Below are positions 17,579 to 26,511 of a stretch of DNA of 64,000 bases, piece by piece. Numbering within the stretch: the first letter of the stretch is position 1; the number at the start of each line of letters is the position of its first letter. Under the pieces are notes generated by a model. The model was not told the DNA's origin, made no database searches, and saw only the letters and a program-made list of their open reading frames with translations. Source of the DNA: Tolypothrix campylonemoides VB511288. GTDB taxonomy: Bacteria; Cyanobacteriota; Cyanobacteriia; Cyanobacteriales; Nostocaceae. A program made the translations under genes and the position numbers. The stretch is from positions 1,559,442-1,623,441 of the forward strand of contig JXCB02000002.1 in assembly GCA_000828075.3 (NCBI GenBank). The letters run 5' to 3'.

Positions 17579-18142
17579 ATGGTTGTGAGATTAGTGATTC
17601 TGGGAGGTTCGGGTTCAGGGAAAAGCACTCAAGCACAAGGGCTTTGCAGATACTTTGGTATTCCTGTGATCTCCACAAGTGAAATATTACGCAATGCGAG
17701 CGCAGGCTTTACCAACCTCGGTCATCTCGCACAGCCATACGTGGAGACAGGAGAACTTGTGTCGAACCAAATGATGGTTGAATTCATCCAAACTCGGTTA
17801 AGAAAGCCGGATTTTAACCGTGGTTGGGTGTTAGAGGGTTATCCCCGTACAGCGTTTCAAGCTGAAGAACTGGACTTTTTGTTGGACAATCTAGGGCACA
17901 ATTTAGACTGGGCAATTTATTTACAAGTCCCACAAGCAGTTATGGTGAGTCGTTCACTAGGGCGTTCTCTTCCAGATGACCAACCGGAAATAGTCCAGCG
18001 TCGTGTAGAAATATTTTATGACCGTACCATTCCCATCCTAGAATACTATGACCGTCGTCGGCGCTTGTTGACTATCAACGGTGACCAGTTACCAGAAGCC
18101 GTACAGCAAAACATAGTCACTCTGCTTTCAACCCCCGAATAG
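17579..18142 (+). CDS. Adenylate-kinase-like nucleoside monophosphate kinase
   Basis: The 187-residue P-loop kinase has Walker A GGSGSGKST (about residues 9-17), the NMP-binding segment STSEILRNAS, and GWVLEGYPRTAFQAEELDFL (the adenylate kinase signature, where most Adk have DGFPR). It lacks the zinc-finger LID of long Adk. It probably phosphorylates AMP or another NMP, but differs enough from canonical adk that substrate preference is open. AGGAG sits only 3 bases before ATG 17579; the third codon GTG at 17585 has better spacing. Confidence 0.7.
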   Translation: MVVRLVILGGSGSGKSTQAQGLCRYFGIPVISTSEILRNASAGFTNLGHLAQPYVETGELVSNQMMVEFIQTRLRKPDFNRGWVLEGYPRTAFQAEELDFLLDNLGHNLDWAIYLQVPQAVMVSRSLGRSLPDDQPEIVQRRVEIFYDRTIPILEYYDRRRRLLTINGDQLPEAVQQNIVTLLSTPE

Positions 18143-18460
18143 GGTTGTTGTTCTCTTTAATCATTTCTTTAATCATTAATTATTGAGAAAAAATAGGCTT
18201 TATCCCCACAAAAGTCAAAATGTTTACAATTCTATAGGATCCCTATTTGATTTTTGAACCAAACTTAATACAGTTTATGTTCCCTGTTAAGAGTTCCCAA
18301 GCTGTACTAGTAACTTCATAAACCAAACCAGATTCCTATATCTGGTAATTTCTGATAATTTCACGATGTGAAATATTAAATTGTTCTTTAAAAAGGCTTA
18401 AACCGTAATACTCAAAGTGTAAGCGGCTGTATCGTATATGAAAATTTTGAGGCAAACTTA
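18143..18460. other. Intergenic region before rph
   Basis: No gene or stable repeat was recognised in this AT-rich 318-bp gap. It has a TTTTTGAACCAAAC...ATAAACCAAACCAG partial direct repeat and no hairpin with a T tail. It presumably contains the rph promoter. Confidence 0.3.
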
Positions 18461-19228
18461 ATGGCTTGGCAGCGTCCAGACGGTCGACAACCCTACGAAT
18501 TACGTCCTATTAGCTTTCAGCAAGGTTTCACCCGCTTTGCTCCTGGTACCGTTCTCACAAAATGTGGTGAAACTCAAGTCCTTTGTAGCGTCAGCGTTAC
18601 ACAAGGAGTCCCCAAGTTTCTAGAAGGAACTGGCAAAGGTTGGCTCACGGCTGAATATAGAATGTTACCATCAGCTACGCCGCAACGACAAGAACGAGAA
18701 TTCATGAAGTTGTCTGGACGAACTCAAGAAATCCAACGTTTGATTGGACGTAGCTTAAGAGCAGCACTGGATTTAAGTGCTTTGGGAGAACGTACGCTGA
18801 CTGTGGATGCAGATGTGTTGCAAGCAGACGCTGGAACTAGGACAACAGCGATTACAGGAGGGTTTGTGGCGATCGCTCATGCAATTTCAAAATTATTGCA
18901 GCAGGGAGTATTAGAGCGATCGCCCATCATTGGACAAGTGGCAGCGGTTTCTGTAGGGTTATTGCAGGGAGAGCCATTTTTGGATCTCAATTATATCGAA
19001 GATGTGACCGCTGAGGTAGATTTTAATGTGGTGATGAATCAGCAGCTGGGAATAATTGAAGTTCAAGGAACTGCTGAATCCGGTAGTTTTAGTCGTACTC
19101 AACTCAATCATCTACTAGATTTTGCTCAGAAGGGAATTCAAGAATTGTTAATCGCGCAACAAGAAGCGATTGCGCAAAGCGCACTGGCGGAGCCAATCGC
19201 AGATTGGAATGATCTATATCAAAGCTAA
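18461..19228 (+). CDS. rph: RNase PH
   Basis: The 255-residue tRNA nucleotidyltransferase trims the 3' ends of tRNA precursors by phosphorolysis. Family motifs seen are [53 protein letters not shown] and [21 protein letters not shown] (phosphate-binding segment). It is full length. ATG 18461 follows GGCAAACTTA with only a weak ribosome site. It stands alone. Confidence 0.95.
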   Translation: MAWQRPDGRQPYELRPISFQQGFTRFAPGTVLTKCGETQVLCSVSVTQGVPKFLEGTGKGWLTAEYRMLPSATPQRQEREFMKLSGRTQEIQRLIGRSLRAALDLSALGERTLTVDADVLQADAGTRTTAITGGFVAIAHAISKLLQQGVLERSPIIGQVAAVSVGLLQGEPFLDLNYIEDVTAEVDFNVVMNQQLGIIEVQGTAESGSFSRTQLNHLLDFAQKGIQELLIAQQEAIAQSALAEPIADWNDLYQS

Positions 19229-19468
19229 GAGAGTGCTTAGTTGTGAGTAGTGGTTGTTAATGACTCAGTACTCATAACTAAGCACTCAGAACTGTTTTGG
19301 TAACTTTAATAAATATTTTTGTTAAGATTTGGGGACAATTTTTACAACTGCCCACTCAAGCTCTGTTGAACTCATAGACATGATGTTAAAAGTTTCAAAA
19401 AGTAAAAAGGGAAATTGTCAGAATTTCGCTATTGTAATGCTGGAAGTCGCTAATGTAATGATGAAGGG

Positions 19469-20188
19469 ATGAGCAAAAAAGTTGAAGTTCTTCCAGATCA
19501 AGGGGCGCTAATTGCGCGAGCGCTAGAATTGATCCTCTCCAAGATGGAAACTGCTATTCAAGAGCGGGGGCAATTTACCATTGCCCTATCTGGTGGCAGC
19601 ACACCTAAACCATTGTACGAAGCAATCTCTACCCAAAAACTGCCCTGGGATAAAATTCATGTATTTTGGGGAGATGAACGTTACGTCCCACCCGACCATC
19701 CAGATAGCAATCAACTGATGACGCGTCGTGCTTGGTTAGATCGCGTTGATATCCCAACGGGTAACATCCACGCCATACCTACAAATCAAAATGACCCAGC
19801 AGTGTCAGCAGCTGATTACGAAAGACATCTGCAAGAATTTTTTCACTCCTCACCAGGCGAGTTGCCTTCTTTGGATGTGATTTTATTAGGAATGGGAGAT
19901 GATGCTCACACTGCATCTTTGTTTCCGCACACGGAAGCCTTAAAAGTAACAGATAAGCTGATTACCGTAGGGAACAAAGATGGGAACTGCCGTATCACCT
20001 TCACCTACCCATTCATTAACTCTGCTCGCTGCGTTATCTTTATAGTTGCTGGTGCCAATAAAAAACCCGCTCTTGCTCAAGTTTTTGCACCAGTGGCAGA
20101 TGAATTCACTTACCCATCGCGCTTGATTCAACCTCAAGGAGAACTTTGGTGGTTGCTAGATGCAGCAGCAGGAAGTGACCTCAAATAA
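19469..20188 (+). CDS. pgl: 6-phosphogluconolactonase
   Basis: The 239-residue DevB-type enzyme hydrolyses 6-phosphogluconolactone in the oxidative pentose phosphate pathway, which powers heterocyst and dark metabolism in these organisms. Visible motifs are SGGSTPKPLYEAI (phosphate binding), VFWGDERYVPPDHPDSN and LGMGDDAHTASLFPHT with the catalytic His. ATG 19469 follows GATGAAGGG. It is full length with no neighbours of the same pathway here; zwf and opcA are elsewhere. Confidence 0.95.
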   Translation: MSKKVEVLPDQGALIARALELILSKMETAIQERGQFTIALSGGSTPKPLYEAISTQKLPWDKIHVFWGDERYVPPDHPDSNQLMTRRAWLDRVDIPTGNIHAIPTNQNDPAVSAADYERHLQEFFHSSPGELPSLDVILLGMGDDAHTASLFPHTEALKVTDKLITVGNKDGNCRITFTYPFINSARCVIFIVAGANKKPALAQVFAPVADEFTYPSRLIQPQGELWWLLDAAAGSDLK

Positions 20189-20362
20189 GGATGCAGGATA
20201 AAGCACGAAGGATGAAGTATAAAAGATGAAAAATTAATCACACTTCATGACTTAATACTTCATACTTCAGCCTTCAACGTACTTGTTAAAATCGGAAGCT
20301 AGAGTTGCCCCTCTGCTTGCTAGCACTATTTTACGATTGAACTTCAACAAAGGCTTAACCTC

Positions 20363-21301
20363 ATGATCGTCTGCCCTAATTGCAATCACCCAAACCCAGA
20401 CGGCGCTGTCCAGTGTGAAGCTTGCTACACCCCATTACCAGCTACTACTAACTGTCCCAGCTGTGGGGCAACCGTGCAGGCAGATGCAGCTTTTTGCGGT
20501 CAGTGTGGTTATAACCTGCGTGCAGGTGCTCCCACTGGTGTAGCCGCAACCGTCGCACCTGATCTCCCACCAGATTTGCCACCCTTTGTTAACCCTGATC
20601 CTCTTGTACAACCACAACCCGTGGGGGTAAGTACTGCTAATTACACCTCCCCTAATTCCGCATCCTTACCACCAACAGCGGTTTCGGTTCCTGATCCATC
20701 GGAAGTTACACAAAGTAGCCCGCCGCCTTCAAACGTCGCTGCACCACCTCCACCTCCAATACCCACTTCAGCCCCAGCACCGGATTTATCCGCACCGCCC
20801 CCTCCACCTCCAGCACCGGATTTATCCGCACCCCCTCCACCCCCAGCACCGGATTTATCCGCACCACCCCCTCCACCCCCAGTACCCGATCCATCTCCAA
20901 TTCCCCCTCCACCCCCAGCCCAAACTCCACCGCCCACAGTCGTACCATCTGCTTCTAGAACTCAGCTGCAGCAGGTGACTGCACGGCTGCTTCACATTCA
21001 AACAGACAGGGAAATTGAATTGCCGCAAAACCTCTCTGTTATTCATATGGGCAAGCCTAATGATCGCATCCCTCCAGATGTAGACGTTTCAGGATTTCCG
21101 AATTCCGAAATTGTTTCCCGGATTCATGCCGATATTCGTGTAGAAGGAGACGCCCACTACATTGAAGATGTCGGAAGTTCCAATGGCACCTACATCAATA
21201 ACTTGCCTTTATTACCGGGAAATCGGCACCGCCTACGCCCAGGCGATCGCATAAGTTTGGGTAAAGGAGACATGGTAACATTCCTGTTTCAACTTGTATA
21301 A
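20363..21301 (+). CDS. Zinc-ribbon, proline-rich FHA-domain protein
   Basis: The 312-residue protein has three parts. Two zinc ribbons at the N-terminus (CPNCN...CEAC, then CPSC...CGQC, residues 4-52) are followed by a long Pro-rich linker (about 60-195) with a tandem APDLSAPPPPP repeat, and a C-terminal FHA domain (about 205-312) with SRIHADIRV and GSSNGTYIN. FHA domains bind phosphothreonine peptides, so it likely scaffolds Ser/Thr kinase signalling. No kinase gene is in the window. The DNA of the linker (20770-20890) carries near-identical 36-42 bp repeats that could vary in number. Confidence 0.85.
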   Translation: MIVCPNCNHPNPDGAVQCEACYTPLPATTNCPSCGATVQADAAFCGQCGYNLRAGAPTGVAATVAPDLPPDLPPFVNPDPLVQPQPVGVSTANYTSPNSASLPPTAVSVPDPSEVTQSSPPPSNVAAPPPPPIPTSAPAPDLSAPPPPPPAPDLSAPPPPPAPDLSAPPPPPPVPDPSPIPPPPPAQTPPPTVVPSASRTQLQQVTARLLHIQTDREIELPQNLSVIHMGKPNDRIPPDVDVSGFPNSEIVSRIHADIRVEGDAHYIEDVGSSNGTYINNLPLLPGNRHRLRPGDRISLGKGDMVTFLFQLV

Positions 21302-21519
21302 CGAAGGCTCTAGTACCGCTACACGCAAGTCAAAAGTCCTTTTTTCCTAGCTTTTGACCTGTTATACATAGTCGGTTTATTTCCGCTGTACTGTACTAGT
21401 AGAGATTCAAAAATGATTTGTGTCTGGTGGTTGATAGTCGCCGCTAGACACAAACTGTAGTTAGCATGGATAAAACTGCAACAAAAGCAGTAGGGTGAAT
21501 ACGTTAAGGAAAGTGACCC

Positions 21520-22263
21520 ATGAGCAGCCTTGGGAAAGATTTTGAACCCTTGCTAACAAAAGAAGCCCCGCCAGCAGTTGACCGCATGGGGCTGACGTGG
21601 CTCATTGCCGCAGCGATCGCCACCATTATACTGTGGCAAGTACCAGCAGGTGATTATATTTTATACCCATTTACCATCCTGGCAACTTGGTTTCACGAAA
21701 TGGGCCATGGCTTGATGGCAATGCTATTGGGGGGACAGTTTCGGAAATTAGAAATTTTTGGGAACGGTTCGGGTGTAGCAAGTTATGCTATGTCCTTGTC
21801 TTTGGGACCAATTGGTCCGGCTTTAGTTGCTTTTTCTGGACCAATGGGACCAGCGATTGCTGGTGCAGCTTTAATTCTGGCTTCCCGCAGTTTTAAGACG
21901 GCAAATCTGAGTTTAAAAATTTTAGGTGTTTTCTTACTCGTTTCGACGATAATTTGGGTGCGATCGCTGTTTGGAATCGTGGCGATTCCCCTACTGGGTT
22001 TAATTATCCTGGGTATTGCCTTAAAAGCTCCGCGTTGGGTGCAGGGGTTTACTGTTCAATTTCTCGGCGTGCAAGCTTGCGTGAGTACGTACCATCAACT
22101 TGACTATTTATTTAGCTATAGTGCTGGTCCTTTGGGACTTTCGGATACCGCGCAAATACAGCAGCAGTTGTTGTTACCTTACTGGTTTTGGGGTGGATTG
22201 ATGGCAGTTGCATCTCTGGTGATTTTAGTGCAAAGTCTCCGCATCGCGTATCGTTCTAAATAA
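21520..22263 (+). CDS. M50-type membrane metalloprotease
   Basis: The 247-residue polytopic membrane protein has the zinc motif HEMGHG (HExxH, about residues 63-68) inside the first helical block (TWFHEMGHGLMAMLLGG). This is typical of the M50B-like site-2-protease-related family. About six membrane helices follow, with GPIGPALVAFSGPMGPAIAG near the middle. It likely cleaves within the membrane; no PDZ domain is present. The ribosome site is AAGGAAAGTGACCC before ATG 21520. Confidence 0.75.
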   Translation: MSSLGKDFEPLLTKEAPPAVDRMGLTWLIAAAIATIILWQVPAGDYILYPFTILATWFHEMGHGLMAMLLGGQFRKLEIFGNGSGVASYAMSLSLGPIGPALVAFSGPMGPAIAGAALILASRSFKTANLSLKILGVFLLVSTIIWVRSLFGIVAIPLLGLIILGIALKAPRWVQGFTVQFLGVQACVSTYHQLDYLFSYSAGPLGLSDTAQIQQQLLLPYWFWGGLMAVASLVILVQSLRIAYRSK

Positions 22264-22312
22264 GCAACGTACCTTTTCTAACTCTATTGCGCTGGAATAT
22301 ATTACACAGAGA

Positions 22313-22513
22313 TTGACCCAGTTATGGGATAGTTACGCATCGTCTTTAATGCAAGCCAAGCATTGGAGGCGCGCCTTCAAGACAAATACTACAGAAAAAG
22401 AACAGTTCGAGCGTAATATTAACAGCCTTAAAGCCAGAGTTGAACAAATTCCCGTAGAAATTGAGCGCGAAGTAGCTGCAATTAAAGCTAGGTTTGCTAA
22501 TGGCGGTTACTGA
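22313..22513 (+). CDS. Small helical protein or 5'-truncated remnant
   Basis: The 66-residue frame is highly charged and predicted helical, with RRAFKTNTTEKEQFERNINS and PVEIEREVAAIKARFANGGY. The only start is TTG 22313. The frame stays open upstream to about 22258, reading KQRTFSNSIALEYITQ, but with no better initiation codon. This suggests a truncated gene whose 5' part was lost when the M50 gene end was joined to it. It is not recognised as a known family. Confidence 0.4.
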   Translation: MTQLWDSYASSLMQAKHWRRAFKTNTTEKEQFERNINSLKARVEQIPVEIEREVAAIKARFANGGY

Positions 22514-22656
22514 GCTAATTCCCCAGAAACTAGCCCGTTAATTTAGAATTATCCCATCCCCCAATCCCCCATTTCAGTATGAATTCTCCATTTCCCGGGA
22601 TGAATCCTTATTTAGAAAATCCTGTATTTTGGTCAGAAGTACATCATCGATTAATT

Positions 22657-23950
22657 CTGACGGGGCGACAAAAATGGCTATGATACCGACATGATTAGCC
22701 TCATAGCTCTCAAGCCTCGTTGATAATACTTCTGTTTATTGCGATTAAGTTTCATTAAATCGTTCACTAATTCCATGCAAGATTCCATAAAATTGACCCA
22801 GGTTTGACCATATAAGCCGATATAAAAACTGCTATGCCGTCTTTCAAGACGCCCATATTCTTTAACGCGACCAACGTATTTCTGTATGCTTTTACGTTTA
22901 ATTTCTTGTCCATGTATCGTGGCAGATGTATAGGCGAGAGCGCTTCGCGCACGCTTCGCGAACGCTATCAATAAAATTAGAGCAATTAAGCGCTCACCTG
23001 ACACACCAGTTTTCTCCAGATTGTAACCACCGCTCTTAAAATCTCTAAACATTTCTTCAATATCAAACCGTTTTTTATAGGCAGCGATCGCCGCCTCAAG
23101 CGTCTGCAGATTGGTAAGAAGAAACCAGCCTTCTTTCGGTGCGACTCCCAAGATTTTACGTTTCCATTTACAAGCTACATGAAAACTGACAAAACCTTTC
23201 TGTTTTGTGACCTTAACTCCTTTTAGGAAGAAAGAAACTCCCGGTAATAAACCTAAATCATTTAACTCCAACCAAATCTCATGTTTAATTTGGATAAATT
23301 CATTTTTTTTCAAACGCAGACAAAAGTATACATTTTGCTTATTCAGCCAGTTTGCCAGTTTGACAGAACAAAATTCTCGGTCTCCCAATACGCAAATTTT
23401 ATAATTTTTTAAAAGGGGTAACACTTGAGACAGAATTAATTTCTGTTCATCAATATTGCTACTACCCAACTTGGGTAATAATTCAAAGTAGACCGGGAAC
23501 GTTCTCTTATCCCAAACAACACTAACCATGAATAGATTGACACAACTCCAATTCGTCCGGTCAATTACCACATAAATTATTTTTTCCGAGGTCAAATATG
23601 TTTCTAACCATGTCTTAACAATAGGAAACCAAATTTTTTGAATTGTAAGGTTTTGTAATGACAAAAATCTCTGTATTTTCTTTCTTCTACTTTCAAATGT
23701 AATGGGAATCGGTAGAGCGGTAGCCAAAGCTTCTAGACTGACCTTTTTAATCGATTGCAGCAGGATAATCAGAATTTTGAGAAAAATGTATTCGGCAAGA
23801 TTGAATTGACTTTTCAGGTGTGTTTGGTAAAATACAGACAACATTTTCAATAGATAGGTCTTATTGACATTACTTGACCTATCTTTTCTTACCATAAATC
23901 GCTGTACTCTTTATCAAATAACCTTTTCAGCCTATTTTGTCGCCCCGTCA
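22657..23950 (-). mobile_element. IS4-type insertion sequence (1,294 bp)
   Basis: The ends TGACGGGGCGACAAAA (left, from 22658) and the same on the opposite strand at the right (TTTTGTCGCCCCGTCA, ending 23950) form inverted repeats of 16 bp. A 10-bp direct target repeat, TCGATTAATT, flanks it at 22647-22656 and 23951-23960. It carries one transposase on the minus strand. The clean target repeat and intact transposase indicate a recent, possibly still active copy. Confidence 0.92.
22678..23895 (-). CDS. IS4-type DDE transposase
   Basis: The 405-residue transposase has DDE-type catalytic positions: VVIDRTNWS (first Asp), VLGDREFCSVKLANWL (second Asp) and the KRFDIEEMFRDFKSGGY block (Y-R-E-K-like, third acid). 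A 9-residue run FAKRARSAL near residue 320 comes from the 32-bp palindromic repeat at 22934-22965, which is in frame. It probably arose by insertion into the parent gene and does not break the frame. Start ATG 23895. Confidence 0.88.
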   Translation of the reverse strand: MVRKDRSSNVNKTYLLKMLSVFYQTHLKSQFNLAEYIFLKILIILLQSIKKVSLEALATALPIPITFESRRKKIQRFLSLQNLTIQKIWFPIVKTWLETYLTSEKIIYVVIDRTNWSCVNLFMVSVVWDKRTFPVYFELLPKLGSSNIDEQKLILSQVLPLLKNYKICVLGDREFCSVKLANWLNKQNVYFCLRLKKNEFIQIKHEIWLELNDLGLLPGVSFFLKGVKVTKQKGFVSFHVACKWKRKILGVAPKEGWFLLTNLQTLEAAIAAYKKRFDIEEMFRDFKSGGYNLEKTGVSGERLIALILLIAFAKRARSALAYTSATIHGQEIKRKSIQKYVGRVKEYGRLERRHSSFYIGLYGQTWVNFMESCMELVNDLMKLNRNKQKYYQRGLRAMRLIMSVS

Positions 23951-24803
23951 TCGATTAATTACAGCCATAGCAGATACTATTGAGGAAAATATTCCCTCAC
24001 AATATCGAGTCGCAATTGAACAACGTACATATTTAAGTGATGATTCAGATTCTCTACTAGTTGGTATACCAGATGTTTCTCTTTTTTCTCAACAAACATC
24101 ACCGCAGCAACGCTCGTCAACTGCTATCCAAACATCCACATCAGAAGGTATTACGGTGATGATACCTTTACCAGAACACATTACGGAAAAATACTTAGAA
24201 ATTCGTGAAGTTTCTACAGGTTTTGTGGTTACTTCTATCGAAGTTTTATCTCCTAAAAATAAACGTCCAGGCGAAGGTAGAAAAGCCTATGAACTGAAAC
24301 GCAAAAAAGTTTTAGTGAGTCTTACTCATTTAGTAGAAATTGATTTACTCAGAAGTGGAAAACCCATGTCAATTTTAGGGGAGTTCCCTGTTACAGATTA
24401 TCAAATTATTGTGAGCAAAAGTGAAACACGTCCGCAAGCTAAATTATACGGTTTTAGCATCAGAGAACCAATTCCCGTATTTCCATTACCTCTACAAATA
24501 GAAGATACAGAGCCGATTTTAGATTTGCAATCTTTATTGCATGGTATATATAATCGTGCAAGATATTACTTAGCAATTGATTATAATCAAGAACCAGTAC
24601 CACCCCTAAAACCAGAAGATGCTGTATGGTCTGATACCCTTTTACGCGAACAAGGATTAAGAACTTAGTAAAAGTTAAAACTAACTCAAATTAAAAACTA
24701 ATTTGAATTACTAATTTCTAAGTAGCCGGACTGTTTGAGAAACCCACACTGTACCTGTAGTTAGGGAGCGTGTGTGGAGTGTCTCACAAACTGGGTTTTT
24801 TAG

Positions 24804-25190
24804 TTATCGTTTTTTTGTTGTTAAAAACTGACGCAAACTCAGCAAATTTAGAGTTTGTCCCAAAGAAAGCGGTAGAATCGTCACTCCTTCTAGACGAGAC
24901 TGCACCCAACCTTCTCCCCAGTACCATTCGTGAAAACCGTCTATTCCTTGACTCAACAATAAACGCAGGCAGTTGGGACGTGCTACATCCACTTGATGAT
25001 GAATCGAGACTGGTCCGATCCGGGTGGTAAACTCGAATCCAGGATGGAGTTCTTGTGGCATTCCAGAGGCAAAGCGACCTGAAGGAAGCCATTTTTCTAG
25101 TTCCGTAGGACGCAACAGACTGTCGTGAATTGCAGTTGCCGATGCATCAACTTCTATCCGTATTTGACTTTGTTGAAAATTACCCAGCAT
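24804..25190 (-). CDS. SRPBCC-fold protein
   Basis: The 128-residue protein has the START/Bet v1-like (SRPBCC) outline: IRIEVDASATAIHDSLLRP near the N-terminus, then GFEFTTRIGPVSIHHQVDVA, and a C-terminal helix. Such proteins bind hydrophobic ligands in a pocket. The preferred start is ATG 25190 (MLGNFQQSQ) because the upstream extension to 25313 lacks the family fold. The ligand is unknown. Confidence 0.6.
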   Translation of the reverse strand: MLGNFQQSQIRIEVDASATAIHDSLLRPTELEKWLPSGRFASGMPQELHPGFEFTTRIGPVSIHHQVDVARPNCLRLLLSQGIDGFHEWYWGEGWVQSRLEGVTILPLSLGQTLNLLSLRQFLTTKKR

Positions 25191-25447
25191 TTTTCTAGGA
25201 TTGCGAGAAGCGCAAGAGAGTAGTTTTTTTATTAGTATTGCAAACATTCCAGGCAACTGCAGCGTTACAGTCAGTTGCAGTAGAAAATGCATAAGTGTTT
25301 TTTGACTGTTCACTTGCCTAAGAGCATGATTCTACCTCACTCTTTGCTGCAAATGTTTAAGTTAAGTTTTGTTATACTAAGATAACTATCATTCCCATGC
25401 AAAAAGCAGGGAATTTCGCTAAGACATTAAAGGCATAGGTTTTTTTC

Positions 25448-26353
25448 ATGGCGGATCAATTAATTCGCGCCACAGCAGCTGAAGGCGGAATTCGTGCAGT
25501 TGGTGCAATTACCACACGTTTGACAGAAGAAGCACGACAACGTCATAAGCTTTCTTATGTGGCAACGGCAGCACTGGGTCGAACCATGACAGCAGGCTTG
25601 TTGATGGCTTCTAGTATGAAACGATCTGGGTCTAGAGTCAATATCCGGGTGAAAGGTGATGGACCTTTGGGTGGTATATTGATAGACGCAGGGTTAGATG
25701 GAACAGTACGCGGCTATGTAGAAAATCCAGATGTGGAACTGCCTCCAAATAGTAAAGGTAAGCTTGACGTTGGCGGTGCAGTTGGTAACGGTTTTCTTTA
25801 CGTTGTCCGCGATGTTGGATACGGGTACCCATACTCCAGTACGGTAGAACTCGTTTCTGGTGAAATTGGGGACGACGTAGCTCACTACCTTATCACCTCG
25901 GAACAAACGCCTTCAGCTCTGGTCTTAGGGGTTTTTGTAGGAGCAACCGGGGTGACGGCTGCTGGAGGGTTACTGGTGCAAGTTCTACCGAAAGCTGCTA
26001 GAGACGAAGCCTTAGTAGAAACTCTGGAATCACGGGTAGCCGCATTATCAGGGTTTACACCTTTGTTGCAAGCAGGCAAATCATTGACAGATATCTTTCA
26101 AGACCTATTAGGAGATATGGGGCTTACTATATTTCCGGAAACGCAAATTCTACGCTACCACTGCGGTTGCTCGTTTGACCGCGTACTAGGAGCACTGAAA
26201 ATGTTGGGTGAAGCAGAATTACAAGACATGATTGTCAAAGATAATGGCGCTGAGGCAACTTGCCATTTTTGTGGTACAGTTTACCAGGCAAGTCGAGATG
26301 ACTTGGCTCAACTTATTGTAGATTTACAAGCAGAGGCTTCAGCTCGGGTATAA
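25448..26353 (+). CDS. hslO: Hsp33 redox-activated chaperonin
   Basis: The 301-residue holdase is switched on by oxidation of a zinc-binding Cys cluster. The C-terminal motif is YHCGCSFDR (CxC) followed by ATCHFCGTVY (CxxC), all four Cys present. The N-terminal domain begins MADQLIRATAAEGGIRAVGA, as in the family. It protects cytosolic proteins under peroxide and heat stress. ATG 25448 follows AGGCATAGG at a suitable spacing. Confidence 0.95.
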   Translation: MADQLIRATAAEGGIRAVGAITTRLTEEARQRHKLSYVATAALGRTMTAGLLMASSMKRSGSRVNIRVKGDGPLGGILIDAGLDGTVRGYVENPDVELPPNSKGKLDVGGAVGNGFLYVVRDVGYGYPYSSTVELVSGEIGDDVAHYLITSEQTPSALVLGVFVGATGVTAAGGLLVQVLPKAARDEALVETLESRVAALSGFTPLLQAGKSLTDIFQDLLGDMGLTIFPETQILRYHCGCSFDRVLGALKMLGEAELQDMIVKDNGAEATCHFCGTVYQASRDDLAQLIVDLQAEASARV

Positions 26354-26420
26354 AGTATAAAGAAAGACTTTAAAAAAGAGATATGCATGGTATAAGTGGA
26401 GGAAATATGAACCTGTAAAA

Positions 26421-26450
26421 AGTAGCTTTTTCTTAAAAGAAAAAGTTACT
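26421..26450. terminator. Weak stem downstream of hslO
   Basis: AGTAGCTTTTTCTT (26421-26434) pairs with AAGAAAAAGTTACT (26437-26450) with one mismatch and a 2-base loop. It lies about 70 bp past the hslO stop. It has no trailing T run, so termination is only a guess. Confidence 0.35.
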
Positions 26451-26511
26451 ATGGCAAGGGCAAAAGTTTGGATCCATAACAGATCACTATTGTATTATTT
26501 TGGTGTGAGAA

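Larger units (their letters stand above)
22579..24668 (+). pseudogene. DUF4058 gene split by an IS4-type element
   Basis: The ATG at 22579 opens MNSPFPGMNPYLENPVFW, the conserved DUF4058 N-terminus. After 26 codons the reading is cut by the IS. It resumes in the same frame at 23951 (RLITAIADTIEENIPSQYR and on to 24668). Removing the element plus one copy of its 10-bp target repeat restores an uninterrupted 261-codon frame, so the disruption looks recent. The 3' part retains VLSPKNKRPGEGRKAY and LLRSGKPM, typical of DUF4058, a family that is often multi-copy in cyanobacteria and of unknown role. Confidence 0.85.
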
